A DNA stretch of 60,418 bases. Origin: Siculibacillus sp. Lineage in GTDB: Bacteria; Pseudomonadota; Alphaproteobacteria; Rhizobiales; Ancalomicrobiaceae. The DNA is taken from the NCBI GenBank assembly GCA_030247555.1, contig JAOTSD010000017.1, positions 1 to 60,418 of the forward strand, read 5' to 3'. Positions within the stretch are counted from its first letter, which is position 1, and each line of letters starts with the position of its first letter. Positions 53,661-60,418 of this stretch are shown here, piece after piece. The notes beneath the pieces are model-generated. The model did not search any database. It was not told the DNA's origin and was given only the letters and a program-made list of their open reading frames with translations. Position numbers and translations under genes: made by a program.

Positions 53661-54608
53661 TCATTCCGGCCGGGCGAGGAGGTCGCGGCGGGTGAGGACT
53701 TCGAAGCCGACGTAGACGATGTCCGGGGCGCGGCGGCCGTTCGCCAGCGTGTCGAGCACCTCGACGAGGCGGGCGCCCATGTCGGCCGGGCGCTGGCCGA
53801 CGAGCACGTGGCCGAGACCCTCGCGCACCAACCGGCGCTCGATCGGCAGCGCGTCGGCGACGACGATCACCACCTTGGCCCGATCGAAGCGATCCTTGTG
53901 GCGCAGGGCGACCTCGCGCCAGGCGTCCTCGTCGAGCATCGGCCAGGCGCCGACGGAGATCACCGCGTCGAGATCGGGTTGGTCGCGCAGGAAGCCGTCG
54001 ACGATTCCGGCGGCGGAGCGCGGGTCGCCGGTGGTGATCGCCGGCGAATTCGGCACCTCCTTCCAACCCGGTCCGAGTGCGTCGCGCACCCCGGCGACGC
54101 GATCGGACAGGGCGGTGACGGTGGCGTCGCCCGAGATCAGCGCGTAGCGCCCGCCTCCGGGCTTCCAGCGGGCCAGCGACGTGGCGAGCGCGCGGCCGAA
54201 GTCGCGGGCGTTGGTGCCGACGAAGGCGCGACGCAACCCCTCCGGCACGTCGGCGTCGAAGGCGACGACCGGAATGCCGGCCGCCGTCGCCGCGGTCAGG
54301 GCCGGGACCAGATCCTCCGGACGGATCGGCGAGACGGCGATGCCGTCGACGCGCTCGCCGACGAGGTCGCGCAGGATCTCCGCCTGGCCGCGCTTCTCCT
54401 CGCCGCCGGGGCCGAGAAGGAGACAGGTCGTCTCGGCGAGGGCCGCGGCGCGGGCGCGGCAGCCCTCACCGACCGCGGCGTAGAACTCGTTGTCGGCGAC
54501 CGGGACGACGACGGCATAGCGGCGACCGGCGGCCTCCGCCGCCCCGGCGGCGAGGGCGAGGCCGAGAAGGAGCGCGGCGAGGCGGGCGCCGCGGCGCATC
54601 TTCGACAT
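53661..54608 (-). CDS. periplasmic sugar-type binding protein (type 1 periplasmic-binding fold)
   Basis: A 315-residue secreted protein of the RbsB/XylF type. A signal peptide occupies about residues 1-26 (LAALLLGLALAAGAAEA). The binding-protein core has VVVPVADNEFYAAVGEGCRARA, VDGIAVSPIRPEDLVPAL, GIPVVAFDADVPEGLRRAFVGTNA and DAVISVGAWPML, as in sugar-binding members. No ABC permease or ATPase genes are adjacent, so it is an orphan component or acts with a transporter elsewhere. The ATG at 54608 is preferred because GGAGGG lies seven bases upstream; the ATG at 54614 is too close to that site. It precedes comM. Confidence 0.86.
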   Translation of the reverse strand: MSKMRRGARLAALLLGLALAAGAAEAAGRRYAVVVPVADNEFYAAVGEGCRARAAALAETTCLLLGPGGEEKRGQAEILRDLVGERVDGIAVSPIRPEDLVPALTAATAAGIPVVAFDADVPEGLRRAFVGTNARDFGRALATSLARWKPGGGRYALISGDATVTALSDRVAGVRDALGPGWKEVPNSPAITTGDPRSAAGIVDGFLRDQPDLDAVISVGAWPMLDEDAWREVALRHKDRFDRAKVVIVVADALPIERRLVREGLGHVLVGQRPADMGARLVEVLDTLANGRRAPDIVYVGFEVLTRRDLLARPE

Positions 54609-54627
54609 GGGCATTCCCTCCCCGGCT

Positions 54628-55575
54628 TCACCGTGCCGCGCGGCGTGCCTCGATCACGTCCCAGACACGGGCGGCGATGTCCGGCCCGCCGAGGCGACGG
54701 ATCGCGCGGATGCCGGTCGGCGAGGTGACGTTGATCTCGGTGAGGCGGTCGCCGATGACGTCGATGCCGACGAGAATCAGGCCGCGCTGCTTGAGGAACG
54801 GCCCGATGCGCTCGCAGATCTCGCGTTCGCCCGGCGTCAATTCGGTCGCCACCGCCTGACCGCCGCGCACCATGTTGGAGCGCAGGTCGTCGGTGGCGGG
54901 GACGCGATTGACCGCGCCGGCGAATTCGCCGTCGACCAGGATGATGCGCTTGTCGCCCTCGCGCACCGCCGGGAGATAGCGCTGGATCACCCAGGGCTCG
55001 CGCCAGGTCGAGGAGAACATGTCCATCAGCGAGCCGAAGTTCTCGTCTTCCGGGCGGACCCGGAAGACGGCGGCGCCGCCGTGGCCGTAGAGCGGCTTCA
55101 TCACGATGTCGCGATGTTCGGAGCGGAAGGCGCGGATCTCCTCGGCGTCGCGCGAGATCAGCGTCGGCGGCATCAGCTCCGGGAACTCGGTGACGAAGAT
55201 CTTCTCGGGCGCATCGCGCACGCTTCCCGGATCGTTGACCACCAGCGTCCGCGGATGGATGCGTTCGAGGAAATGGGTGGTGGTGACGTAGTTGAGGTCG
55301 AAGGGCGGATCCTGCCGCAGCAGGACGACGTCGAAGCGGGTGAGATCGACCCTTTCGGCGGCGCCGAGGGTGAAATGATGTCCGGCGACGTCGCGCACTT
55401 CGAGCGCTTCGACCGCGGCGTGGACGCGGCCGTCGCGCAGCGCCAGCCGATCGGGCGTGTAGTGCCAGAGACGATGGCCGCGGGCCTGGGCCTCGAGCAG
55501 CAGGGCGAAGGTCGAGTCGCCGGCGATGCGGATCGAGGCGATGTGGTCCATCTGGACGGCGACGTTCAGCTTCAT
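54628..55575 (-). CDS. gshB: glutathione synthetase
   Basis: A 315-residue ATP-grasp ligase that joins gamma-glutamylcysteine and glycine. The N-terminus [21 protein letters not shown] is typical; [18 protein letters not shown], the ATP-grasp phosphate loop region [17 protein letters not shown] and the C-terminal [10 protein letters not shown] metal/substrate motif are all present. Length is normal. It lies 112 bp after yraN and 19 bp before the binding-protein gene, in the usual rsmI-yraN-gshB order. Confidence 0.96.
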   Translation of the reverse strand: MKLNVAVQMDHIASIRIAGDSTFALLLEAQARGHRLWHYTPDRLALRDGRVHAAVEALEVRDVAGHHFTLGAAERVDLTRFDVVLLRQDPPFDLNYVTTTHFLERIHPRTLVVNDPGSVRDAPEKIFVTEFPELMPPTLISRDAEEIRAFRSEHRDIVMKPLYGHGGAAVFRVRPEDENFGSLMDMFSSTWREPWVIQRYLPAVREGDKRIILVDGEFAGAVNRVPATDDLRSNMVRGGQAVATELTPGEREICERIGPFLKQRGLILVGIDVIGDRLTEINVTSPTGIRAIRRLGGPDIAARVWDVIEARRAAR

Positions 55576-55687
55576 GCGCGATCGAACTCCGGTGTCGGGT
55601 GGAAGGTTCTACCGCGCGGCGCCGGGGGCGACAACGGCGGGACGGTCGATCGCGGTCACGGCGGGCCGACGGGATCGGCCGTGGCGG

Positions 55688-56092
55688 TCACGCCCGCCGT
55701 GACGGCAGGTCGGGATCGTCGGCGCGGAAGGCGTCGGGGAGGTGCTTCGGCCAACGTCCGGGCAGGACGGCGACGATGTCGAAGCGGCGGTCGTGGTCGG
55801 CGTAGGCGGGATGGCGGGCGACGAAGGCGTCGGCCGCCGCGAGGATGCGGGCGCGGGCGCGCGGCGTCACCGCCTCGACCGCCGCCGCCAGCGTGTCGCG
55901 GGCCTTCACCTCGACGAAGACCAGGGTGCGGCCGCGGCGGGCGACGAGGTCGATCTCGCCGGCGTGGCAGCGGAAGCGGCGGGCGAGGATGGCGTGGAGC
56001 TTCAGACGCAGCAGCCAGGCGGCCCGGGTCTCGGCGTCGAGCCCGAGCGCCTCGGCGCGCCGACGTTCGTCGCTGTCACGCCGCCGGTGCAT
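55688..56092 (-). CDS. yraN: YraN family (UPF0102) nuclease-like protein
   Basis: A 134-residue protein with the restriction-endonuclease-like fold, function unknown. The conserved GLDAETRAAWLLRLK, then RRFRCHAGEIDLVARRGRTLVFVEVKAR is the family hallmark, including the Glu-Ile-Asp and Glu-Val-Lys catalytic-type residues. A hairpin (GGCCGA and TCGGCC) follows the stop codon. Its ATG overlaps the rsmI stop (TGATG), so the two are translationally coupled. This pairing is widespread in bacteria. Confidence 0.9.
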   Translation of the reverse strand: MHRRRDSDERRRAEALGLDAETRAAWLLRLKLHAILARRFRCHAGEIDLVARRGRTLVFVEVKARDTLAAAVEAVTPRARARILAAADAFVARHPAYADHDRRFDIVAVLPGRWPKHLPDAFRADDPDLPSRRA

Positions 56093-57033
56093 CACCGCTC
56101 CTTCGTCTCGTCCTTCAGCATCATGGCACGTTCGTAGAGTGCCTTGCGGTCGGCTCCCGTCAGTCGCGCCACCTCGGCCACCGCCTTGCCCGGAGCCTGG
56201 CGGGCGAGGGCGGCGCGCAGCATGGCGTCGACGTCGGAGGCGCTGGTCGCCTCCTCGGCCGGCGGCCCGACGAGGACGACGATCTCGCCCTTCACCGCCC
56301 GGGCGGCGAAGGTGGCGGCGAGGTCGCCGAGCGGACCGCGCACCACTTCCTCGAAAAGCTTGGTCAGCTCGCGGGCGACCACCGCCGGGCGGGCCTCGCC
56401 GAGCACCGCAGCGAGATCGGCGAGGCTGTCGGCGAGACGGTGGGGGCTCTCGTAGAAGATCAGCGTCGCCGGCACGCGGGCGAGATCCTCGATGCGACGT
56501 CGGCGCGCCTCGCTCTTCGGGGCGAGGAATCCGGCGAAGAGGAAAGCGTCGGAGGGAAGGCCCGAGGCGACGAGGGCGGCGAGCACGGCGGAGGCGCCGG
56601 GCACCGGCACGACGCGATGGCCGGCGGCGAGCGCCTCGGCGACGAGCTTGTAGCCGGGATCGGAGACGAGCGGCGTCCCGGCGTCGGAGACGAGCGCCAC
56701 CGCCCGGCCCTCGGCCAGCATCTCCAGCAGACGCGGACGACGCTCGCCGGCATTGTGGTCGTTGTAGGAGAGGAGCGGGGTGCGGATGGCGAAGCGATCG
56801 AGCAGGACGCGGGTGACGCGGGTGTCCTCGCAGGCGATCACGTCGGCGCCGGCCAGCGTCTCGAGGGCGCGCAGCGTCGTGTCGGCGAGATTGCCGATCG
56901 GGGTGGCGACGACGTGGAGGCCGCAAGAAAGGCGCGGCGCCGGGAATTCCGCCGCATTCACACGGAATCTGTGCGATGGGACGTCGCCGTCGCGGCTCGT
57001 GGGCAACCGGTCGGCGGGATCTTGTGTCGTCAT
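56092..57033 (-). CDS. rsmI: 16S rRNA (cytidine(1402)-2'-O)-methyltransferase
   Basis: A 313-residue SAM-dependent tetrapyrrole-methylase-fold enzyme that methylates the ribose of C1402 in the 30S P site. The motifs LHVVATPIGNLADTTLRAL, VIACEDTRVTRVLLD, LVSDAGTPLVSDPG and VPVPGASAVLAALVASGLP are all intact, as is TLIFYESPHRLADSLADL. The ATG at 57033 gives a leader of about 35 residues before the fold, slightly longer than typical. It is divergent from the lipoprotein gene and coupled to yraN. Confidence 0.95.
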   Translation of the reverse strand: MTTQDPADRLPTSRDGDVPSHRFRVNAAEFPAPRLSCGLHVVATPIGNLADTTLRALETLAGADVIACEDTRVTRVLLDRFAIRTPLLSYNDHNAGERRPRLLEMLAEGRAVALVSDAGTPLVSDPGYKLVAEALAAGHRVVPVPGASAVLAALVASGLPSDAFLFAGFLAPKSEARRRRIEDLARVPATLIFYESPHRLADSLADLAAVLGEARPAVVARELTKLFEEVVRGPLGDLAATFAARAVKGEIVVLVGPPAEEATSASDVDAMLRAALARQAPGKAVAEVARLTGADRKALYERAMMLKDETKER

Positions 57034-57098
57034 GGCCGGTTTCCGCGAAGTGGCGACGGTCGAGGCGGGTGGGCGAAACGTCCACACCCGTGGCGGTT

Positions 57099-57127
57099 TT
57101 GACAGGAAAGCCGCACGGGGCCAAGAT
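57099..57127 (+). promoter_or_regulatory. candidate promoter of the LpoA-like lipoprotein gene
   Basis: Perfect TTGACA (57099-57104) and a weak -10 CAAGAT (57122-57127) with 17 bases between, about 45 bases before the TTG start. It lies in the divergent gap with rsmI. Confidence 0.5.
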
Positions 57128-57177
57128 CGGAACCCGACTTCGCGTCGGAATCCGGCATTCGAGAAGGTGATCCTCCC

Positions 57178-58383
57178 TTGACCAGCGACCGTCCTCCGTT
57201 CGGCCCCGACCGCCGCTCGCTCCTCGCTTCGATCGGCGCGTCGCTGTTCCTCGCCGGCTGCAACTCGACCTCGACGGGCGAATCCTTCACCGGCGGCCTC
57301 ACCGACGCCGGACAGGCGCAGGCGCCGACCGGCGACGTCATCGGCAACGGCTCCATACGGGTGGCGCTGATCCTGCCGAAGTCGGCCGGCGGCCAGTCGG
57401 CGACCATCGCGACGCAACTGCGCAACGCCGCCGAGCTGGCGCTGAAGGACTTCCCAGGCGCCGACGTGCAGATCCTGGTCAAGGACGACCAGGGCACCAC
57501 CGAGGGCGGCCAGGCGGCGGCGAGCCAGGCGATCTCGGAAGGGGCACAGCTGATCATCGGGCCGCTCAACGCGGTGGCGGCGCGCGGCGCCGCCGGCCCG
57601 GCGCGGCAGGCCGGAGTGCCGGTCGTCACCTTCACCACCGATTCCTCGGTCGCTTCGCGCGGCGTTCTCCTGATCGGCTTCCTGCCTGCGACCGACGTCG
57701 AGCGCATCGTCTCCTACGCGGCGTCGCAGAACCGCCGGTCGATGGCGGCGATCGTGCCGGACGACGCCTACGGCCTCGTCATCGAGGCGGCCTTCCGCGA
57801 ACAGACGGCGCGTGCCGGGGTGCGCGCCATGGCGGTCGAGCGCTACAAGGGCGACCCGGTCGACATGCAGACCAAGGCGGCGATCATCGCCAAGCTCGGC
57901 GGGCAGATCGACTCGGTCTTCGTCCCCGACGCCGCCGGCAACGCCGCACAGATCGTCCAGGCGATGTACTCGGCCGGACTCGACAAGACCCGGGTGAAGA
58001 TCCTCGGCTCGGGCCGTTGGAACGATCCGGCCGCTTTCGCCTCGCCGGCACTCGCCGGCGGCTGGTTCCCCGGCGCCGACGCCGCCGGCCTCGAGGGCTT
58101 CCGCGGCCGCTATCGCCAGAGCTTCGCCAACGCCGATCCCGGCCCGCTGGCGGTGCTCGGCTACGAGGCGGTGTTCCTCGCCGCCGGGTTGGTGCGCAAC
58201 GCCGGGGCGCGACCGTTCCGCGACGACGTGCTGCTCTCCCGCAACGGCTTCCTCGGCGTCACCGGCCTCTTCCGTTTCAAGACCGACGGCACCTCCGAAC
58301 GCGGCCTCGCCGTCTTCGAGATCGGTACCGGAGCGGCACGAACCATCTCGCCGGCGCCCAAGCAGTTCCCGGCGGGGACGTGA
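57178..58383 (+). CDS. LpoA-like penicillin-binding protein activator lipoprotein
   Basis: A 401-residue outer-membrane-type lipoprotein with a periplasmic-binding-protein fold. The signal peptide ends in the lipobox FLAGC with C28 as the lipid-bearing cysteine; the mature part starts N-S-T-S. The body, from GSIRVALILPKSAGG to FFRFKTDG-like end sequence, resembles the C-terminal domain of LpoA and branched-chain amino-acid binding proteins. LpoA stimulates PBP1A in peptidoglycan synthesis; the alphaproteobacterial role is less clear. The start is TTG at 57178. It is divergent from rsmI, a common layout in Proteobacteria. Confidence 0.88.
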   Translation: MTSDRPPFGPDRRSLLASIGASLFLAGCNSTSTGESFTGGLTDAGQAQAPTGDVIGNGSIRVALILPKSAGGQSATIATQLRNAAELALKDFPGADVQILVKDDQGTTEGGQAAASQAISEGAQLIIGPLNAVAARGAAGPARQAGVPVVTFTTDSSVASRGVLLIGFLPATDVERIVSYAASQNRRSMAAIVPDDAYGLVIEAAFREQTARAGVRAMAVERYKGDPVDMQTKAAIIAKLGGQIDSVFVPDAAGNAAQIVQAMYSAGLDKTRVKILGSGRWNDPAAFASPALAGGWFPGADAAGLEGFRGRYRQSFANADPGPLAVLGYEAVFLAAGLVRNAGARPFRDDVLLSRNGFLGVTGLFRFKTDGTSERGLAVFEIGTGAARTISPAPKQFPAGT

Positions 58384-58406
58384 GCCATCGGCGGATGCGC
58401 ACCATC

Positions 58407-58435
58407 GAAAAGCCCGGAGCGATCCGGGCCTTCGT
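58407..58435. terminator. bidirectional terminator between the LpoA-like gene and the HTH operon
   Basis: Stem GCCCGGA (58412-58418) and TCCGGGC (58423-58429) around a GCGA loop. On the minus strand it is followed by TTTTCGATGG, and on the + strand by CTTCGTCGTT. It sits between two convergent stop codons (58383 and 58443). Confidence 0.75.
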
Positions 58436-58442
58436 CGTTCGC

Positions 58443-58814
58443 TCACACCCCGTCCTTGGCGGCGGCGGCGCGCAGGCGATGGGTGAGGTCGGCGAGGGAG
58501 GTCTTCGACAGGCCGCGGATGCGCTGGGCGAGCAGATTGGCCAGTTCGGTCGCCTCCGGCTCGAGCCCTGCGGTGTCGACGACGATGCGCGGGTCGGAGA
58601 TCTCGGCGAGGCGCTGCAGCTCCTCCGCCTCGTCCCAGATGACGTTGAAATAGGCGATGATGCGGTGGACCATGTACCAGGTCGGCAGGCCGCGTTTGCC
58701 GTGCTCGAGCGCCGAGAGATAGGCCGGCGAGACGCCGAGCGCCGCCGCCATCTGCTTCAGCGTCACGTTCCGCTCGCGCCGCAGCTGCCGCAGTCTGGCG
58801 CCGAAGGGTGTCAT
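58443..58814 (-). CDS. Cro/C1-type helix-turn-helix protein
   Basis: A 123-residue DNA-binding protein with an N-terminal helix-turn-helix (about residues 5-60; RLRQLRRERNVTLKQMAAALGVSPAYLSALEHGKRG) and a helical C-terminal part. Targets unknown. The ATG overlaps the smr stop (ATGA), so it is the third gene of a leftward mltA-smr-xre unit, an order seen in other Hyphomicrobiales. Confidence 0.88.
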   Translation of the reverse strand: MTPFGARLRQLRRERNVTLKQMAAALGVSPAYLSALEHGKRGLPTWYMVHRIIAYFNVIWDEAEELQRLAEISDPRIVVDTAGLEPEATELANLLAQRIRGLSKTSLADLTHRLRAAAAKDGV

Positions 58815-59539
58815 CTCTTCCCCTCCCGCGAGGATCGGTCGCCATCGGGATCCCGGCGCCGGCGCAGTCTGACATAGATCGCGCCGGCCCCGCCATGGGC
58901 GAGATGAGCCTCCTCGAAACCGACGACGACGCCGCGCAGTGCCGGATCGGCGAGCCAGTGCGGCACCGAGCGGCGCAGCACGCCGCGTTCGTGCATCTCG
59001 AAGGCGGCCCCGGGCTTGCCCTTGCCGGTGATGACCAACACGACGCGGGCGCCGCGATCGCGCGCCGCCAACAGGAAGCGGCGCAGCACGGCGTGGGCCG
59101 CCTCCTGGGTCAGGCCGTGGAGATCGAGGCGTTCGTCGATCGCCATGGCGCCACGCACCAGGCGGCGCCGGGTGCGGTCGTCGATCGGCGCCAGCGCCGG
59201 CGGGCGCGGCACCATCACCGCGTCGGCGACGGTCTCCCGCGTTCGGTGGGCCGCGGCGCGGGCCCAGCCGGCGAGCGCCCGCTTGGAGGGAACATGCGTC
59301 GGCCTCGCCGGTTCGTCGGGTGGGACGGGCGGCGGTAGAGGCCGGGTCGCCGGTGACGCCGGCGGCGGGACCACGTCCGCGACGGGCGCCGCGGCCGGGG
59401 GCGGGGGCGGTATCGCAGCGGGGCCGTCGTCGCGACGCTCGCCGCGATCGAGCGGCGTCACGGTCTCGGCGACCATCTGCCACAGGCGGCGTTCCTCTTC
59501 GCGCAGGGCGCGGCGGCGGCGGCCGAGGCTGGAGCTCAT
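58811..59539 (-). CDS. Smr/MutS2-type DNA-binding endonuclease domain protein
   Basis: A 242-residue protein with a low-complexity proline-rich N-terminal half (about residues 40-85) and a C-terminal Smr domain. The Smr hallmark DLHGLTQEAAH and the VLVITGKGKPG glycine loop are present, as is a HGGAGAIYVRLRRRR end. Smr domains nick branched or mismatched DNA in some proteins, and act on RNA in others; the role is uncertain. It overlaps mltA at its start and the HTH gene at its end by ATGA junctions. Confidence 0.9.
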   Translation of the reverse strand: MSSSLGRRRRALREEERRLWQMVAETVTPLDRGERRDDGPAAIPPPPPAAAPVADVVPPPASPATRPLPPPVPPDEPARPTHVPSKRALAGWARAAAHRTRETVADAVMVPRPPALAPIDDRTRRRLVRGAMAIDERLDLHGLTQEAAHAVLRRFLLAARDRGARVVLVITGKGKPGAAFEMHERGVLRRSVPHWLADPALRGVVVGFEEAHLAHGGAGAIYVRLRRRRDPDGDRSSREGKR

Positions 59540-60418
59540 CGTCCCCCCTCCCCGTCCCGCGGCACCAACACGACGAAGTCGCGCGGCACGTGGCGGATGT
59601 GGCCGGCGAGCCGGCCGGCCTCGTCACCGAGGCCGACGAAGAAATCGGCGCGCGCCGGCCCGACGATCGCCGAGCCGGTGTCTTGGGCGATGGTCAGGCG
59701 GCGGACCGGCTCGAGTGCGCCGTCCGCCCCGAAGGGCAGGTCGACGTCGAGAAAGACCGGGGTCCCGAAGGTGTGGAGGGTGCGGTCGACGGCGATCGAG
59801 ACACCGGGAGTGAGCTGCACCTTCGCCGCGGCGACGGCGCCGAGGTCGGGATCGAGATCGGGCTGTTCGGCGAAGAAGACGTAGGAGCGATTGAGCCGCA
59901 TCAGAGCCGTCCCTTCGACGCGATCGGCTTTCAGCCGGGCGCGCAGGACGTCGGCGGTCATGGTCTCGGGAGAGGCCTCGCCGCGGGCGATCAGCACCTT
60001 GGCGATCGAGGTGTAGGGATGGCCGGCCTTGGCGACGTAGGCGAGACGCATCACCCCGCCGTCTTCGAGGCGGATGCGGGCCGAACCCTGGACGTGGACG
60101 AAGAAGGCATCGACCGGGTCCTCGACGTAGACGAGCTCGAGATCGCGGCCCGCGAGCGCCCCGTCCTCGATCGCGCCACGATCGTGATAGGGCACGAGAT
60201 CTCCCGAAGCGGTGCGTCGGGCGAAGGCGACGGCGGGGTCGAAGCCGGGTGGGCGGTCGGCGTCGTCGACGTCGACGAGATCGTCGGGACGGGCTAGGAG
60301 CGGTACGGCGAAGCGCGCGCTCGGGCGGCGCGATCCGGCGAGTTCGGGCTCGTAGTAGCCGGTGAGGAAGGCCGTCCCGCTCGCCGGGACGACGCGGCGC
60401 GGCACGAAGCGGGTCTCG
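59536..60418 (-). CDS. mltA: membrane-bound lytic murein transglycosylase A, 5' end beyond the window
   Basis: At least 294 residues of MltA, cut by the right edge (the first visible residues read TRFVPRRVVPAS). MltA cleaves peptidoglycan glycan strands. The MltA domain (FLTGYYEPELAGSRR; FFVHVQGSARIRLEDG) and the C-terminal 3D domain (IAQDTGSAIVGPARADFFVGLG) with its catalytic-type aspartates are present. The frame is open up to the end of the window, so the signal peptide and start are missing. Together with the LpoA-like lipoprotein and murJ, it forms part of the cell-wall gene content here. Confidence 0.93.
   Translation of the reverse strand, partial: ETRFVPRRVVPASGTAFLTGYYEPELAGSRRPSARFAVPLLARPDDLVDVDDADRPPGFDPAVAFARRTASGDLVPYHDRGAIEDGALAGRDLELVYVEDPVDAFFVHVQGSARIRLEDGGVMRLAYVAKAGHPYTSIAKVLIARGEASPETMTADVLRARLKADRVEGTALMRLNRSYVFFAEQPDLDPDLGAVAAAKVQLTPGVSIAVDRTLHTFGTPVFLDVDLPFGADGALEPVRRLTIAQDTGSAIVGPARADFFVGLGDEAGRLAGHIRHVPRDFVVLVPRDGEGGR

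Overview
The window is one 60.4-kb, gene-dense, high-GC chromosomal segment. Gene content and order point to an alphaproteobacterium of the order Hyphomicrobiales (Rhizobiales). The evidence is the blocks nfu-tsaB-rimI-fur/mur-plsC-miaB-phoH-ybeY-corC-lnt-xre-metK-trmB, rimP-nusA-ylxR-infB-rbfA-truB-rpsO-pnp and glnD-murJ-trpS, an OlsB-type ornithine-lipid acyltransferase, and a GTTC-N7-GTTC LexA box of the alphaproteobacterial type. The genus cannot be fixed from the sequence alone. I see no rRNA, tRNA, CRISPR array, transposase or replication origin.

Layout. Positions 0.2-3.5 kb hold a fumarylacetoacetate-hydrolase family gene facing hemW, and the leftward rph-rdgB-hemW run. Positions 3.7-17.8 kb are a long rightward series: hrcA (no grpE beside it), a universal stress protein, Fe-S carrier nfu, tRNA and ribosome genes (tsaB, rimI, miaB, ybeY, trmB), a Fur/Mur regulator, plsC, phoH, corC, lnt, a Cro/C1 regulator and metK. 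Positions 17.9-29.8 kb are the transcription/translation superoperon rimP-nusA-ylxR-infB-(membrane protein)-rbfA-truB, then rpsO and pnp, with a leader hairpin before rimP, tandem repeats between rpsO and pnp, and a strong terminator after pnp. Positions 30.1-31.8 kb hold a DUF924 gene and an SDR gene.

Positions 31.8-33.0 kb are a visibly AT-rich island with one Fic-domain gene and an operator-like inverted repeat over its -10 box; this is the clearest foreign piece. Next, leftward, comes hslV-(membrane protein)-hslU with ATGA overlaps, in which hslV carries a one-base deletion, then trpS, murJ and glnD. Positions 42-48.8 kb hold two small membrane proteins, the malic enzyme maeB, mutS and a LysE exporter. 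Positions 48.8-60.4 kb are mostly leftward: olsB, a hybrid histidine kinase, comM with an SOS box in its promoter, an orphan periplasmic binding protein, gshB, yraN, rsmI, a divergent LpoA-like lipoprotein, and mltA-smr-xre, with mltA cut by the right edge.

Most of the window is conserved housekeeping: ribosome maturation and RNA decay, tRNA modification, envelope assembly (lnt, plsC, murJ, mltA, LpoA-like, olsB), DNA repair (mutS, comM, rdgB) and proteostasis (hrcA, hslVU). The unusual items are the hslV frameshift with a membrane protein coupled between hslV and hslU, the Fic island and its operator, the LexA box filling the comM promoter spacer, the 36-bp repeats between rpsO and pnp, and an apparent rearrangement that separates trpS from usp-nfu and hrcA from grpE. 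I did not find a clear new multi-gene system; the Fic island and the hslV-X-hslU locus are the best candidates for follow-up.
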